The translations under genes were made by a program, and so were the position numbers. A stretch of 64,000 bases of DNA from contig CAYRCC010000005.1 of assembly GCA_964422725.1 (NCBI GenBank), positions 8,068 through 72,067 on the forward strand, written 5' to 3'. Of the stretch, positions 26,337 to 35,485 are shown piece after piece. This DNA comes from CAKSNH01 sp964422725 (GTDB lineage: Bacteria; Bacillota; Clostridia; UBA1381). Within the stretch, counting starts at the first letter, position 1, and every line of letters starts with the position of its first letter. The notes below the pieces were generated by a model. It saw only the letters and a program-made list of their open reading frames with translations. It did not search any database and was not told the origin of the DNA.

Positions 26337-27638
26337 GTGCATATTTATGATATTATCAAAAAAAAGCGTGACGGCGGCGAGATGACGGAGTGTGAAACGG
26401 AGTTTTTCATAAAAGGTATGGTAAACGGCGAAATACCGGATTATCAGGTGTCGGCACTGCTTATGGCTATATACTTTCAAGGTATGACAGACCGCGAAAT
26501 GTCAGCATTGACTATGGCAATGGCATATTCGGGTGACGTTATTGATTTGTCGGGTGTCGGCGGTGTTACGGCGGATAAGCACAGCACAGGCGGTGTGGGG
26601 GATAAAACCACATTGATAGTTGCACCGATTGTTGCGGCACTCGGCGGAAAAATTGCTAAAATGTCAGGCGGCGGTTTGGGGCATACAGGCGGTACTAAGG
26701 ATAAACTGGAGTCGATTGAGGGGTTTAAAACGAACATTGCACCGTCGGACTTTTTAAAACAGGTAAGCGAAATAGGTATATGTCTTGCGAGTCAGTCGGG
26801 AAATCTCGCACCGGCGGATAAAAAAATGTATGCACTTCGTGATACAACGGCGACTGTGGAAAGTATACCGCTTATCGCGTCAAGCATTATGAGTAAAAAG
26901 ATTGCCGCCGGAGCGGAAAATATAGTGCTGGACGTGAAAACAGGCAGCGGTGCGTTTATGAAAACAGCGGCAGACAGCAGAAAACTTGCGGAGAAAATGG
27001 TAAGTATAGGTAAAAGCGCAGGAAAGCGTATGTGTGCGGTTATAACCAATATGGATATTCCGCTTGGATGCGCGGTGGGGAATGCTCTGGAGGTTAAAGA
27101 GGCGATTGAGGTGATGTGCGGCGGCGGAGATGCGGATTTGCGCGAGATTTGCGTTGTGCTTGCGGTGAATATGCTTATGCTTGTGAACGGAAAGAGCGAG
27201 GCTGAGTGCCGAGATGACGTTTTAAAGGTGTTGGAAAACGGCAGTGCGTTTGAAAAGTTTAAGCAGACGGTTAAAGCGCAGGGCGGTAATGCCGAGTGGA
27301 TAGATAATCCGCAGTTGTTTCCAAGTGCGGATATTAAAGAGTGTGTTACGGCGGCTGAAAACGGCTATATATCGCGTATGAACGCCGAGAAAATCGGTAT
27401 TGCGGCGATGCGGCTCGGTGCCGGCAGAGAAAAGGTCGGTGACAGCATAGATTACAGTGCCGGAATAATTTTAAAGAAAAAGACGGGGGATTATGTAAAA
27501 AAGGGAGATGTCATAGCGGTAATGCATACAAATGACAGACAAAAGCTTTCTTGGGCGTATGAGGTTTTTGACGGTGCTTTGGAGTACAGTGCCGAAAAAA
27601 TCGTCAAGCCCGCACTTATTTATGATATTGTAAGATAG
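26337..27638 (+). CDS. pdp: Pyrimidine-nucleoside phosphorylase
   Basis: The enzyme cleaves uridine, deoxyuridine and thymidine with phosphate. The product is 433 residues. It begins HIYDIIKKKRDGGEMTECET, the usual N-terminus, then has VTADKHSTGGVGDKTTLIVA (phosphate-binding region) and GRGLGHTGGT-like GGGLGHTGGTKDKLESI. The start is GTG at 26337, with GGGAG 7 nt upstream. A longer in-frame start inside cdd lacks such support. Thymidine phosphorylase DeoA is a close relative; the length and sequence fit Pdp of Gram-positives better. A strong terminator ends the operon. Confidence 0.93.
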   Translation: MHIYDIIKKKRDGGEMTECETEFFIKGMVNGEIPDYQVSALLMAIYFQGMTDREMSALTMAMAYSGDVIDLSGVGGVTADKHSTGGVGDKTTLIVAPIVAALGGKIAKMSGGGLGHTGGTKDKLESIEGFKTNIAPSDFLKQVSEIGICLASQSGNLAPADKKMYALRDTTATVESIPLIASSIMSKKIAAGAENIVLDVKTGSGAFMKTAADSRKLAEKMVSIGKSAGKRMCAVITNMDIPLGCAVGNALEVKEAIEVMCGGGDADLREICVVLAVNMLMLVNGKSEAECRDDVLKVLENGSAFEKFKQTVKAQGGNAEWIDNPQLFPSADIKECVTAAENGYISRMNAEKIGIAAMRLGAGREKVGDSIDYSAGIILKKKTGDYVKKGDVIAVMHTNDRQKLSWAYEVFDGALEYSAEKIVKPALIYDIVR

Positions 27639-27642
27639 ATAT

Positions 27643-27682
27643 ATGACTGTCGGTTTAATGACCATTAACCGGCAGTCATTTT
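27643..27682 (+). terminator. Rho-independent terminator of nucleoside-salvage operon
   Basis: ATGACTGTCGGTT (27643-27655) pairs with AACCGGCAGTCAT (27667-27679) with one G-U pair, extended inside by TTAATG and CATTAA, then TTTTG. Confidence 0.85.
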
Positions 27683-27766
27683 GCGGTGTTTTTAGTTAAT
27701 TTGCTTATGCGGCGGTGTAAAATAAAATAATATGTGTGCTAATGTTAAAAATTAATCAAAATAATA

Positions 27767-27795
27767 TTGATTTTAAGTCAATACTGTAATATAAT
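27767..27795 (+). promoter_or_regulatory. Sigma-A promoter of purC
   Basis: TTGATT (27767-27772), a 17-bp spacer and TATAAT (27790-27795) give a strong promoter with a leader of about 110 nt. No purine riboswitch core or PurR box was recognised in the leader. Confidence 0.75.
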
Positions 27796-27912
27796 AAACT
27801 GTGTATCAAATTGTGAAATGAACAATTTGCGTTAAATTATATTCAGCGAATTAGTTTTGACGGCGGTCATACTTAATTAAACTGAAGCAAAATGAAAGGA
27901 ATAGGTAAAATT

Positions 27913-28620
27913 ATGGAAAAGAAAGAAATGCTTTACGAGGGCAAGGCAAAAAAAGTATTCAAAACGTCAGATGAAAATCTGTATATCGTAGATTACAAAG
28001 ACGATGCCACTGCTTTCAATGGTCTTAAAAAGGGTCAGATTTCGGGTAAGGGCGTTGTAAACAACAGAATGTCAAACTTTCTTATGCAGATAATGGAGAA
28101 AAACGGCATACCTACGCATTTTGTTGAAGAATTAAGTGACAGAGAAACTGTCGTTAAGAAAGTTACGATAGTTCCGCTTGAAGTTATTGTAAGAAACATT
28201 GCGGCAGGCAGTTTTTCAAAGCGTTTTGGCGTTGAAGAGGGAACTGTGCTTAAAAATCCTACACTTGAGTTCTGTCTGAAAGACGATGCACTGGGTGACC
28301 CTATGATTAATGATTACCAGATACAGGCAATCGGCGCGGCAACCAAAGAGGATTTGGAAACCATATCGGCAATGACGTTTAAGGTTAATGAGGTGTTGAA
28401 GGCATATTTTGCCGGAATCAATATCGAGCTTGTTGACTTTAAAATAGAGTTCGGACGTACAGCGGACGGTCAGATTATTCTTGCCGATGAAATTTCGCCG
28501 GATACTTGCCGTCTGTGGGATGCGGATACACACGAAAAGCTCGACAAAGACCGTTTCCGCCGCGACCTCGGTAATGTTGAAGATGCTTACAGAGAAGTAT
28601 TTAAGAGATTGGGACTGTAA
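27913..28620 (+). CDS. purC: SAICAR synthetase
   Basis: The enzyme joins aspartate to CAIR in step eight of purine synthesis, using ATP. The 235-residue product starts MEKKEMLYEGKAKKVFKTSD, matching the short bacterial type. It contains FNGLKKGQISGKGVVNNRMS, VVRNIAAGS-like VIVRNIAAGSFSKRFGVEEG and LADEISPDTCRLWD. An in-frame ATG 21 nt upstream exists, but the downstream one matches family starts. purB follows after 18 bp in the same direction. Confidence 0.95.
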   Translation: MEKKEMLYEGKAKKVFKTSDENLYIVDYKDDATAFNGLKKGQISGKGVVNNRMSNFLMQIMEKNGIPTHFVEELSDRETVVKKVTIVPLEVIVRNIAAGSFSKRFGVEEGTVLKNPTLEFCLKDDALGDPMINDYQIQAIGAATKEDLETISAMTFKVNEVLKAYFAGINIELVDFKIEFGRTADGQIILADEISPDTCRLWDADTHEKLDKDRFRRDLGNVEDAYREVFKRLGL

Positions 28621-28638
28621 TTTAGGAGTGATAAAACG

Positions 28639-30069
28639 GTGAATAATACATATGAAAGTCCGCTCAATTCAAGATATGCAAGCAAGGAAATGCAGTACAT
28701 TTTCTCGCCGGACAAAAAGTTTTCCACATGGCGCAGGCTGTGGGTTGCACTTGCGGAATCGGAAAAAGAGCTCGGACTTGATATTACAGATGAACAGATT
28801 GAGCAGATGAAAGCTCATATCGAAGATATAAATTACGATGTTGCAAAAGCGCGCGAAAAGGAAGTGCGCCACGATGTTATGTCGCACGTGTATGCGTACG
28901 GTGTGCTTTGTCCGGCGGCAAAGCCTATAATACATTTGGGCGCTACAAGCTGTTATGTGGGTGATAACACCGATATTATTATAATGACCGAGGCTCTTGC
29001 GCTTATCAAGAAAAAGCTTGTAAATCTTATAAATGAGCTTGCAAAGTTTGCCGAGGCGAATAAGGATTTGCCTACACTGGCGTTTACGCATTTTCAGCCG
29101 GCACAGCCGACAACGGTGGGTAAGCGTGCGAGTTTGTGGCTTGAGGATTTGATGCTTGATTTGGAAGATGTGGAATATCAGCTTTCAAAGGCGAAACTGC
29201 TCGGCTGTAAAGGAACGACAGGTACGCAGGCGAGCTTTATGGAGCTTTTTGACGGTGACCACGAAAAATGCCGAGAGCTTGACAGGCGTATTGCGCAGAA
29301 AATGGGCTTTGATTCGTGTTTCCCTGTAAGCGGACAAACGTATCCGAGAAAATTGGATTCGCAGATGCTTAACGTTTTGAGCGGTATTGCGCAGAGTGCG
29401 TATAAGTTTTCAAACGACATAAGGCTTTTACAGCATTTGAAACAAATCGAAGAGCCGTTTGAAAAATCGCAGATTGGTTCGTCGGCTATGGCATATAAGA
29501 GAAACCCTATGCGCAGTGAAAGAATAGGTTCTTTGGCAAGATATGTAATTGTCGATGCGCTTAATCCGGCAATTACCGCCGCGACACAGTGGTTTGAACG
29601 CACGCTTGATGATTCGGCAAACAAGAGAATAAGTGTTCCGGAGGCATTTTTGGCAGTTGATGCGATACTTAGCCTGTATATTAATGTTGTTGACGGATTG
29701 GTTGTTTATCCGAAGGTGATTTATCAGCAGTTTATGAGGGAAATACCGTTTATGGCGACTGAAAATATTATGATGGACGCAGTGAAAAAAGGCGGTGACC
29801 GTCAGGAGTTGCACGAGAAAATCAGAGTACATTCGATGGAGGCGGGCAAAACCGTAAAGGTTGAGGGCAAAGATAATGATTTACCGCAGAGAATTGCGGC
29901 AGACCCTAGCTTTGGACTTACACTTGACGAAATTATGGCTATAATGAAACCTGAAAATTTTGTCGGACGTGCGCCGGAACAGGTTGAGGAATTTCTTAAA
30001 GACTGTGTAAATCCTGTTTTGGAGAGAAATAAGGATTTGCTCGGTGTGGAAGTTGAAATTAATGTATAA
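28639..30069 (+). CDS. purB: Adenylosuccinate lyase
   Basis: The enzyme acts twice in purine synthesis: it splits SAICAR to AICAR and adenylosuccinate to AMP, each with release of fumarate. The 476-residue product belongs to the fumarase/aspartase superfamily, with the signature loop SSAMAYKRNPMRSE at about residue 280, and HLGATSCYVGDNTDI and THFQPAQPTTVGKRA upstream. The GTG start follows TAGGAGTG. Its place between purC and purA joins its two substrates' producers. Confidence 0.95.
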   Translation: MNNTYESPLNSRYASKEMQYIFSPDKKFSTWRRLWVALAESEKELGLDITDEQIEQMKAHIEDINYDVAKAREKEVRHDVMSHVYAYGVLCPAAKPIIHLGATSCYVGDNTDIIIMTEALALIKKKLVNLINELAKFAEANKDLPTLAFTHFQPAQPTTVGKRASLWLEDLMLDLEDVEYQLSKAKLLGCKGTTGTQASFMELFDGDHEKCRELDRRIAQKMGFDSCFPVSGQTYPRKLDSQMLNVLSGIAQSAYKFSNDIRLLQHLKQIEEPFEKSQIGSSAMAYKRNPMRSERIGSLARYVIVDALNPAITAATQWFERTLDDSANKRISVPEAFLAVDAILSLYINVVDGLVVYPKVIYQQFMREIPFMATENIMMDAVKKGGDRQELHEKIRVHSMEAGKTVKVEGKDNDLPQRIAADPSFGLTLDEIMAIMKPENFVGRAPEQVEEFLKDCVNPVLERNKDLLGVEVEINV

Positions 30070-30133
30070 TAATTGAGACAGTTCCTGTGAGGTATTGTCG
30101 AAAAATAAAAATTGAGATAAAGGTTGTGAAATA

Positions 30134-31405
30134 ATGGTTAAAGCTATTGTAGGCGCAAACTGGGGCGACGAGGGTAAGGGAAAAATTACCGATATGCTTG
30201 CCGCAGAATCTGATATAGTAATACGTTTTCAGGGCGGTGCTAATGCCGGACACACTATTATAAATGATTACGGAAAGTTTGCACTTCATTTGATGCCGTC
30301 GGGTTCATTCAATCAGAATGTTGTAAATATTATAGGTAACGGTGTTGCGCTCAATATTCCGGCACTTATGAAAGAGATGGACGAAATTGTATCCAGGGGA
30401 GTACCTAAGCCGAAACTGCTCATTTCGGAGCGTGCACAGGTTTTGATGCCGTATCACGTTTTGCTCGACACATACGAGGAGGAACGTTTGAGCGATAAAC
30501 AGTTCGGTTCCACAAAGTCGGGTATTGCACCGTTCTATTCGGATAAGTTCGCAAAAATCGGTTTTCAGGTTTGGGAGCTGTTCTCAGATACACTGAGAGA
30601 AAGATTGGAGGCGGTACTTGAAGTTAAGAATTTGATTCTTGAGCACGTTTACCATAAGCCTAAAATTGACGTTGACGAGCTTTACAATACACTTTTGGAG
30701 TACGGAAAAATGGTTAAGCCGTATGTTGTAAACTCGGTTGAATATATGCACAACGCTATAAAAGACGGCAAAAAGATACTTCTTGAAGGACAGCTCGGTT
30801 CGCTGAAGGACCCTGACTTCGGTATTTATCCTTTTACAACGTCGTCGTCGACGGTTGCCGGTTACGGTGCGGTCGGAGCTTGTATACCACCGTATGAGAT
30901 AAAGGATATTGTTACGGTTGTAAAGGCATATTCAAGTGCAGTCGGTGCGGGTGCGTTTGTAAGCGAGATTTTCGGCGAAGAGGCTGACGAATTAAGACGT
31001 CGCGGCGGCGACGGCGGTGAGTTCGGCGCAACAACGGGTCGTCCGCGCCGTATGGGTTGGTTTGATGCGGTGGCTACGCGTTACGGCTGTATGGTTCAGG
31101 GTTCGACGGAGGTAGCGTTTACCGTACTTGATGTACTTGGTTATCTTGATGAAATTCCGGTGTGTGTAGGCTATGAGATTGACGGTGAGGTTACCAATGT
31201 ATTCCCTACGACGGATAAGCTAAACAGAGCAAAGCCGGTGCTTGAGGTGCTTCCGGGTTGGAAGAGCGATATACGCGGTATAACCAAGTATGAGGACCTT
31301 CCGGAAAATTGCCGTAAATACATAGAGTTTGTGGAAAAGCAGATTGGTGTACCTATTACGATTGTTTCAAACGGTCCGGGCAGAAAAGATATAATATTCA
31401 GATAA
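30134..31405 (+). CDS. purA: Adenylosuccinate synthetase
   Basis: The enzyme makes adenylosuccinate from IMP, aspartate and GTP, the first committed step to AMP. The 423-residue product has the P-loop-like WGDEGKGKITDMLA (residues 10-23), FQGGANAGHTI with the catalytic His, and STVAGYGAVGACIPP, GEFGATTGRPRRMGW in order. The start follows AAGGTTGTG weakly, but the N-terminus is standard. A 24-bp-stem terminator lies just downstream. Confidence 0.96.
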   Translation: MVKAIVGANWGDEGKGKITDMLAAESDIVIRFQGGANAGHTIINDYGKFALHLMPSGSFNQNVVNIIGNGVALNIPALMKEMDEIVSRGVPKPKLLISERAQVLMPYHVLLDTYEEERLSDKQFGSTKSGIAPFYSDKFAKIGFQVWELFSDTLRERLEAVLEVKNLILEHVYHKPKIDVDELYNTLLEYGKMVKPYVVNSVEYMHNAIKDGKKILLEGQLGSLKDPDFGIYPFTTSSSTVAGYGAVGACIPPYEIKDIVTVVKAYSSAVGAGAFVSEIFGEEADELRRRGGDGGEFGATTGRPRRMGWFDAVATRYGCMVQGSTEVAFTVLDVLGYLDEIPVCVGYEIDGEVTNVFPTTDKLNRAKPVLEVLPGWKSDIRGITKYEDLPENCRKYIEFVEKQIGVPITIVSNGPGRKDIIFR

Positions 31406-31410
31406 AAATA

Positions 31411-31468
31411 CATTAAAACAGCCGCGTGTCAAACCTCGAAATAAGTTTGGCACGCGGCTGTTTTAATG
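31411..31468. terminator. Bidirectional terminator between purA and reductase gene
   Basis: A 24-bp stem with one G-U pair (31411-31434 with 31445-31468) has a 10-nt loop. Both flanks supply A/T runs, so it can serve purA and the converging minus-strand gene. Confidence 0.93.
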
Positions 31469-31487
31469 CCGTTTAACAATTTGGTTA

Positions 31488-32066
31488 TCACAGCAGACTT
31501 TCGTAAAAGAGCTGTGTTTTTCTCTGTATAATTTCTTTACAGCTTTCTTGTTTGTCCACAGGCATACCACTCCACATTTTACCCCATATTACTACCGATG
31601 TGTAATGTACTCGGCGCGCCCCCCAACTCGCCAGACTGTCAGCTAACGCTCGTACCGGCGGTTCGATATCTTTTTTAGGAGTTATCGACAGTATAAGTGC
31701 GGATTTGAAAGCGTCATTAAGCTGTGAATTGTCAGACGGCAGTTTATTTGCGAAATGGTCCAAAAATGATTTTATGTGTCCGTCGGCGGCAAGCGAAAAT
31801 ACAGACGCGCATATAATAATTGCATCTGCACTGCGTATATTTTCAAGCACATCATACACAGCCTTTGCAAACCGGCATTTGTCTTCCTGTATAAACGAGG
31901 AGTCGGCGGTACAGGCGTAACAGCCGTGACACAAATACGGTATATCCTTCGGCAGCTTGTATTCAAAAAAGCTGACATTATTGTTTGATATTGTTTTTTT
32001 AATAAGCCTTATTGCTTTATCGGAATTATTGCTAGGTTCACTGCCTTGCAAAATACATATATTCAA
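31488..32066 (-). CDS. Flavodoxin-like NAD(P)H-dependent FMN reductase
   Basis: The 192-residue protein has the flavodoxin fold: an FMN phosphate loop at the start (ICILQGSEPSNNSDKAI), the Cys-rich motif CHGCYACTAD typical of many anaerobe iron-sulfur flavoprotein relatives, and ADAIIICASVFSLAADGHIK with the second FMN loop. It probably reduces quinones or other electron acceptors; the substrate is unknown. Divergent from the LytTR-PAS regulator gene with facing promoters, which may control it (inference). The start lies after GGGAG. Confidence 0.75.
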   Translation of the reverse strand: MNICILQGSEPSNNSDKAIRLIKKTISNNNVSFFEYKLPKDIPYLCHGCYACTADSSFIQEDKCRFAKAVYDVLENIRSADAIIICASVFSLAADGHIKSFLDHFANKLPSDNSQLNDAFKSALILSITPKKDIEPPVRALADSLASWGARRVHYTSVVIWGKMWSGMPVDKQESCKEIIQRKTQLFYESLL

Positions 32067-32123
32067 GTAATCACTCCCTTGCAGATAGAATACTGCGTAT
32101 TTATCGTTTTTTGTATCAACTAT

Positions 32124-32152
32124 ATTATATATGCAAATCGTTCATATATCAA
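32124..32152 (-). promoter_or_regulatory. Sigma-A promoter of flavodoxin-like reductase gene
   Basis: On the minus strand TTGATA (32152-32147), a 17-bp spacer and TATAAT (32129-32124) form a near-consensus promoter. Confidence 0.75.
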
Positions 32153-32257
32153 TGTTTTTTTCTTAAAAAATTAAGTGTTTTTCTATAATTGATGTAAAAC
32201 AGAACATTTAATAATTAGAGAAATAGCTGTCAATTTGATGAAATTTTATCCGAGGTA

Positions 32258-32287
32258 TTGAAAAACAATGCAAAAATATGATACAAT
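32258..32287 (+). promoter_or_regulatory. Sigma-A promoter of LytTR-PAS regulator gene
   Basis: TTGAAA (32258-32263), an 18-bp spacer and TACAAT (32282-32287) lie 31 bp before the start codon. The 250-bp divergent gap holds no other clear element. Confidence 0.6.
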
Positions 32288-32318
32288 TAATAATATTAGT
32301 CGTAGATGAGGTGATGAA

Positions 32319-33119
32319 ATGCAGGAATCGGGATATATAACGTTTTTTATAAACAGAAAAGAGGTTATTGTAAGTATACGCACAATTATCTATGTTATTA
32401 CGGATGGGAAATTTGTGGAAATTCATACAAGCAGCGGACTGGTACATAAAACACGTATGAAGTTTTCGGATATTGAAGATGCGCTCGGCGATGATTTCAT
32501 CAAAATTCATCGCGGTTGCATTGTTTCGGCAATGGCAATACATGAGGTGAACGAAAGAATAAGCCTCAGCAACGGTGAAACCTTGATATATACACGGCGC
32601 AAGAAAAGGGAAATACTAAATTCGCTGGAGAAAATCCAAAAAAATATGATTGACAGTTTTAATCAGGACGGAATACCTATGACAGATGAGGAGTATAAGG
32701 CACATTACAAAAGCTTTGAAAAAATGCCCTTTGCTTTTACCGATATTGAACTTATTTTTAACGATGAATCAAAAGCTGTGGACTGGGTATTTCGATACGT
32801 AAACAAAGCCTTGGTTGAACTGGAAAAGGTGTCTATTGATAAGCTGATAGGTTATTCGTTTAAAAGCGTGTTTCCCAATATGGACGAAAAATGGCTGCGC
32901 GCTTACGAACGCGCCACGCTGTACGAGGAAACTCTCGAAATTATAGATTACAGTCCGGAAATAGATACTAATCTGAAGGTTATTTGTTTTCCGACATTTA
33001 AGGGTCATTGCGGCTGTATATTGTTTAATATAGGTGATATCAAATTTATAAAAAGCAGTAACGATGCCGAAAAAGCTCTGATGCTGTATCTGGGGCAGAT
33101 GGTGAAAAATGGCAATTAG
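32319..33119 (+). CDS. LytTR DNA-binding regulator with C-terminal PAS-like domain
   Basis: The 266-residue protein starts with a LytTR domain (about residues 5-100): strands such as IYVITDGKFVEIHTSSG, the helix KFSDIEDALGDDFIKIHRGC and IVSAMAIHEV, with the typical IHR turn. A short helical linker follows, then a PAS-like domain at about 130-250 (FAFTDIELIFNDESKAVDWV, GYSFKSVFPNMDEKWLRAYE). LytTR normally sits at the C-terminus behind a receiver, so the order here is reversed and no phosphoacceptor is present. A ligand- or redox-sensing regulator is likely; its target may be the divergent reductase gene or itself. GAGGTG precedes the start. Confidence 0.8.
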   Translation: MQESGYITFFINRKEVIVSIRTIIYVITDGKFVEIHTSSGLVHKTRMKFSDIEDALGDDFIKIHRGCIVSAMAIHEVNERISLSNGETLIYTRRKKREILNSLEKIQKNMIDSFNQDGIPMTDEEYKAHYKSFEKMPFAFTDIELIFNDESKAVDWVFRYVNKALVELEKVSIDKLIGYSFKSVFPNMDEKWLRAYERATLYEETLEIIDYSPEIDTNLKVICFPTFKGHCGCILFNIGDIKFIKSSNDAEKALMLYLGQMVKNGN

Positions 33120-33240
33120 CGCGAATTAAATGCGGTTGATAGCCGATGTGTGTTTTCACAAAGAGCAGATGCAAAATGTGAATTTTTATTCTAAAAAACA
33201 ATTCAAAATAAAATTAATTATACAACAAACAAAATTTTAC

Positions 33241-33291
33241 TTTACACGAACATATATTCGTGGTATAATATTATTAACGAATATATGTTTT
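33241..33291 (+). promoter_or_regulatory. SOS-type promoter: two LexA-box-like sites around sigma-A promoter
   Basis: TTTACA (33241-33246), a 17-bp spacer and TATAAT (33264-33269) form the promoter. The spacer holds CGAACATATATTCG (33247-33260), one base from the symmetric Gram-positive LexA site CGAACATATGTTCG. A weaker copy, CGAATATATGTTTT, lies at 33278-33291; the centres are 31 bp apart, about three helical turns. Repressor bound here would block RNA polymerase. Confidence 0.78.
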
Positions 33292-33346
33292 AATACACGA
33301 TAGGCGGTATTTGTTTATGGTGCTGTCGCTTGGGAGGAAAAGTAAA

Positions 33347-34669
33347 ATGGACGTATTTGATAAACTCAAAATATTGACTGACGCGGCTAAATATGATGTT
33401 GCTTGCACGTCGAGCGGAGTTAACAGAGGTGCAAAGAAAGGCGCAATAGGCAGTGCGGCGGCGTGCGGTATTTGCCATTCGTTTGCCGGCGACGGAAGAT
33501 GTATTTCGCTTTTGAAAGTGCTTATGACAAATTCGTGTATTTATGATTGCAAATACTGCTTAAACAGGCGTTCAAACGATACTGTCCGCGCGACGTTTAC
33601 ACCCAGGGAGCTTGCGGATTTGACTATGAATTTTTATAAACGCAACTATATTGAGGGCTTGTTTGTAAGCTCGGGTGTGATTAAAAATCCTGATTATACT
33701 ACCGAAAGACTTATAGAAACGCTGAGTATCCTTAGAAATGAATATATGTTTAACGGTTATATCCACGCGAAAGCAATACCGGGTGCCTCACCGCTGTTGC
33801 TTGATAAATTGGGTATGCTTGCCGACCGTATGAGCGTAAATATAGAGTTGCCGTCGAATGACAGTCTTGAAAAGCTGGCACCCGACAAGACAAAAAATGC
33901 AATATTTACGCCGATGAAGTTCATTAAAAATCGTGCACAGGTCAATAAAAACGAGCTTGTGAAATATCGCGCCGCACCGAAGTTTGTGCCTGCCGGACAG
34001 AGTACACAGATGATAGTCGGGGCAACGCCCGACAGCGATTACAGTATTTTAAGGCTGAGTGAGGGATTGTATAATAAATATAAGCTGAAAAGAGTGTTCT
34101 ATTCGGCGTATATACCTATAAATGAACACAGTATGTTGCCGTCGCTCGATACAAAACCGCCGCTTTTGCGCGAACATAGGCTGTATCAGGCGGACTGGCT
34201 GCTTAGATTTTACAATTTTAAGGCAGATGAAATTCTGGACAGCGCACACCAAAGCTTTAACCCATATTTGGACCCTAAATGTAACTGGGCGGTTAATCAT
34301 ATGAATATGTTTCCGGTTGAAGTAAATACTGCCGATTACAATGAGCTTTTGCGCGTGCCGGGACTCGGAGTTGTAAGTGCGCGGAAAATAGTGACGGCGC
34401 GGCGAAATACAAAGCTGAATTTTGAGCATTTAAAGAAGCTTGGAGTAGTGCTGAAAAGAGCAAAATACTTTATTACGTGCGGCGGTCGTGCGATTGACGG
34501 ACTGAAATTGACGGAACAATCTATGCTGACAGCTATGATGAGTAAAAATGCGCTTAATATGTTTAACGAAACAATGTCCATAACGCATCCTGTAGAACAG
34601 CTTACATTTTACGATGAAAACAGATGTATTGAGGAGGATATAAGAAAATGCTTGACGGGGCAGATGTAG
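33347..34669 (+). CDS. Putative DNA-repair/modification radical SAM protein (TIGR03916-like)
   Basis: The 440-residue protein carries the radical SAM cluster motif in NSCIYDCKYCLNRRSND (CxxxCxxC at about residues 65-72), preceded by extra cysteines in ACGICHSFAGDGRC. Near the C-terminus is a helix-hairpin-helix unit, NTADYNELLRVPGLGVVSAR, typical of DNA contact. It belongs to a family always found next to a DUF4130 protein and presumed to act on DNA; the reaction is not known. The downstream gene overlaps it by 22 bp and encodes that partner. The start at 33347 follows GGAGG with 10-nt spacing; the longer frame lacks this. SOS control is suggested by the LexA-like sites upstream. Confidence 0.85.
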   Translation: MDVFDKLKILTDAAKYDVACTSSGVNRGAKKGAIGSAAACGICHSFAGDGRCISLLKVLMTNSCIYDCKYCLNRRSNDTVRATFTPRELADLTMNFYKRNYIEGLFVSSGVIKNPDYTTERLIETLSILRNEYMFNGYIHAKAIPGASPLLLDKLGMLADRMSVNIELPSNDSLEKLAPDKTKNAIFTPMKFIKNRAQVNKNELVKYRAAPKFVPAGQSTQMIVGATPDSDYSILRLSEGLYNKYKLKRVFYSAYIPINEHSMLPSLDTKPPLLREHRLYQADWLLRFYNFKADEILDSAHQSFNPYLDPKCNWAVNHMNMFPVEVNTADYNELLRVPGLGVVSARKIVTARRNTKLNFEHLKKLGVVLKRAKYFITCGGRAIDGLKLTEQSMLTAMMSKNALNMFNETMSITHPVEQLTFYDENRCIEEDIRKCLTGQM

Positions 34670-35391
34670 AGTACAGCTATGACGGAACTCTTGACGGATT
34701 TTTCTGCTGTGTTTTTGAGAGCATTTCCCAAAAAGAATTTCCGACGGCGATTTATTCGCCGGCTGATATGCAGATGAGCCTTATAAGACCGAAAGAGATA
34801 GAAACCGAGGCGGTGAAAGCGGCGCGTGTGCGCAGTTCAATACCCAAAATACATTCAGAGGCACTTATATTTGTACAGAAAGCGTTTTGTACGTGCCTTG
34901 AAAATAAGGAGATTCATATTTTAAATTTTCTGCGAATGGGGTATAAGCTCGGCGCAAAAGTGATGTATATGTTGGCTGACGATACGGTGAGCATACTGAA
35001 TAAGGCTGTGCGCCATCTTGAAAGTGAGGCGCATTTGTATTTGGGCTTTGTAAGGTTTTCAATATTTGACGGTGCAATGACGGCACAGATTGAGCCTAAA
35101 AACTTTGTGCTTCCGATGTTGGTGCGGCATTTTTGCAGTCGTTATCCGGAAGAACATTTTATGATATACGATAAAACACACAGTGCCGCGCTTATATATG
35201 AGCCGTACAGCTGCAAAATAATTCCGGCGGAACAGCTGACTGCACTGACTCCCGATGAAGATGAATTGAAGTACAGAAAGCTTTGGAAAATGTTTTACAA
35301 TACAATTGAGGTGGAGGGCAGACACAATCCCAAATGCCGTATGACTCAAATGCCGAAAAGATATTGGAAAGAGATGACAGAGTTTTGGTAA
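34648..35391 (+). CDS. DUF4130 putative DNA metabolism protein (TIGR03915-like)
   Basis: The 247-residue product begins with the family pattern VEYSYDGTLDGFFCCVFESI and ends with PKCRMTQMPKRYWKEMTEFW, both typical of the DUF4130 partner of the radical SAM protein encoded upstream. The central HLESEAHLYLGFVRFSIFDG is also conserved in memory of the family. Some relatives are fused to uracil-DNA-glycosylase-like domains, which is why a repair role is assumed. The ATG follows GAGGAGG within the upstream gene, and the genes overlap by 22 bp, indicating coupled synthesis of a two-protein system. Confidence 0.82.
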   Translation: MLDGADVEYSYDGTLDGFFCCVFESISQKEFPTAIYSPADMQMSLIRPKEIETEAVKAARVRSSIPKIHSEALIFVQKAFCTCLENKEIHILNFLRMGYKLGAKVMYMLADDTVSILNKAVRHLESEAHLYLGFVRFSIFDGAMTAQIEPKNFVLPMLVRHFCSRYPEEHFMIYDKTHSAALIYEPYSCKIIPAEQLTALTPDEDELKYRKLWKMFYNTIEVEGRHNPKCRMTQMPKRYWKEMTEFW

Positions 35392-35456
35392 GAGTGCCGA
35401 TGTGAGTGTATGCGCTGTTGCGAATCGGTATTAATGTTGAAAAATGTAAGATTGAT

Positions 35457-35485
35457 TTGAATTGCGGCTTGAATTGTGGTACAAT
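35457..35485 (+). promoter_or_regulatory. Sigma-A promoter of methyltransferase/reductase gene
   Basis: TTGAAT (35457-35462), a 17-bp spacer and TACAAT (35480-35485). The 170-bp gap shows no S-box or T-box core. Confidence 0.6.

Noticed and set aside
27639..27912. Purine riboswitch before purC
   Set aside because: No three-way-junction core with the conserved loop sequences was found in the leader.
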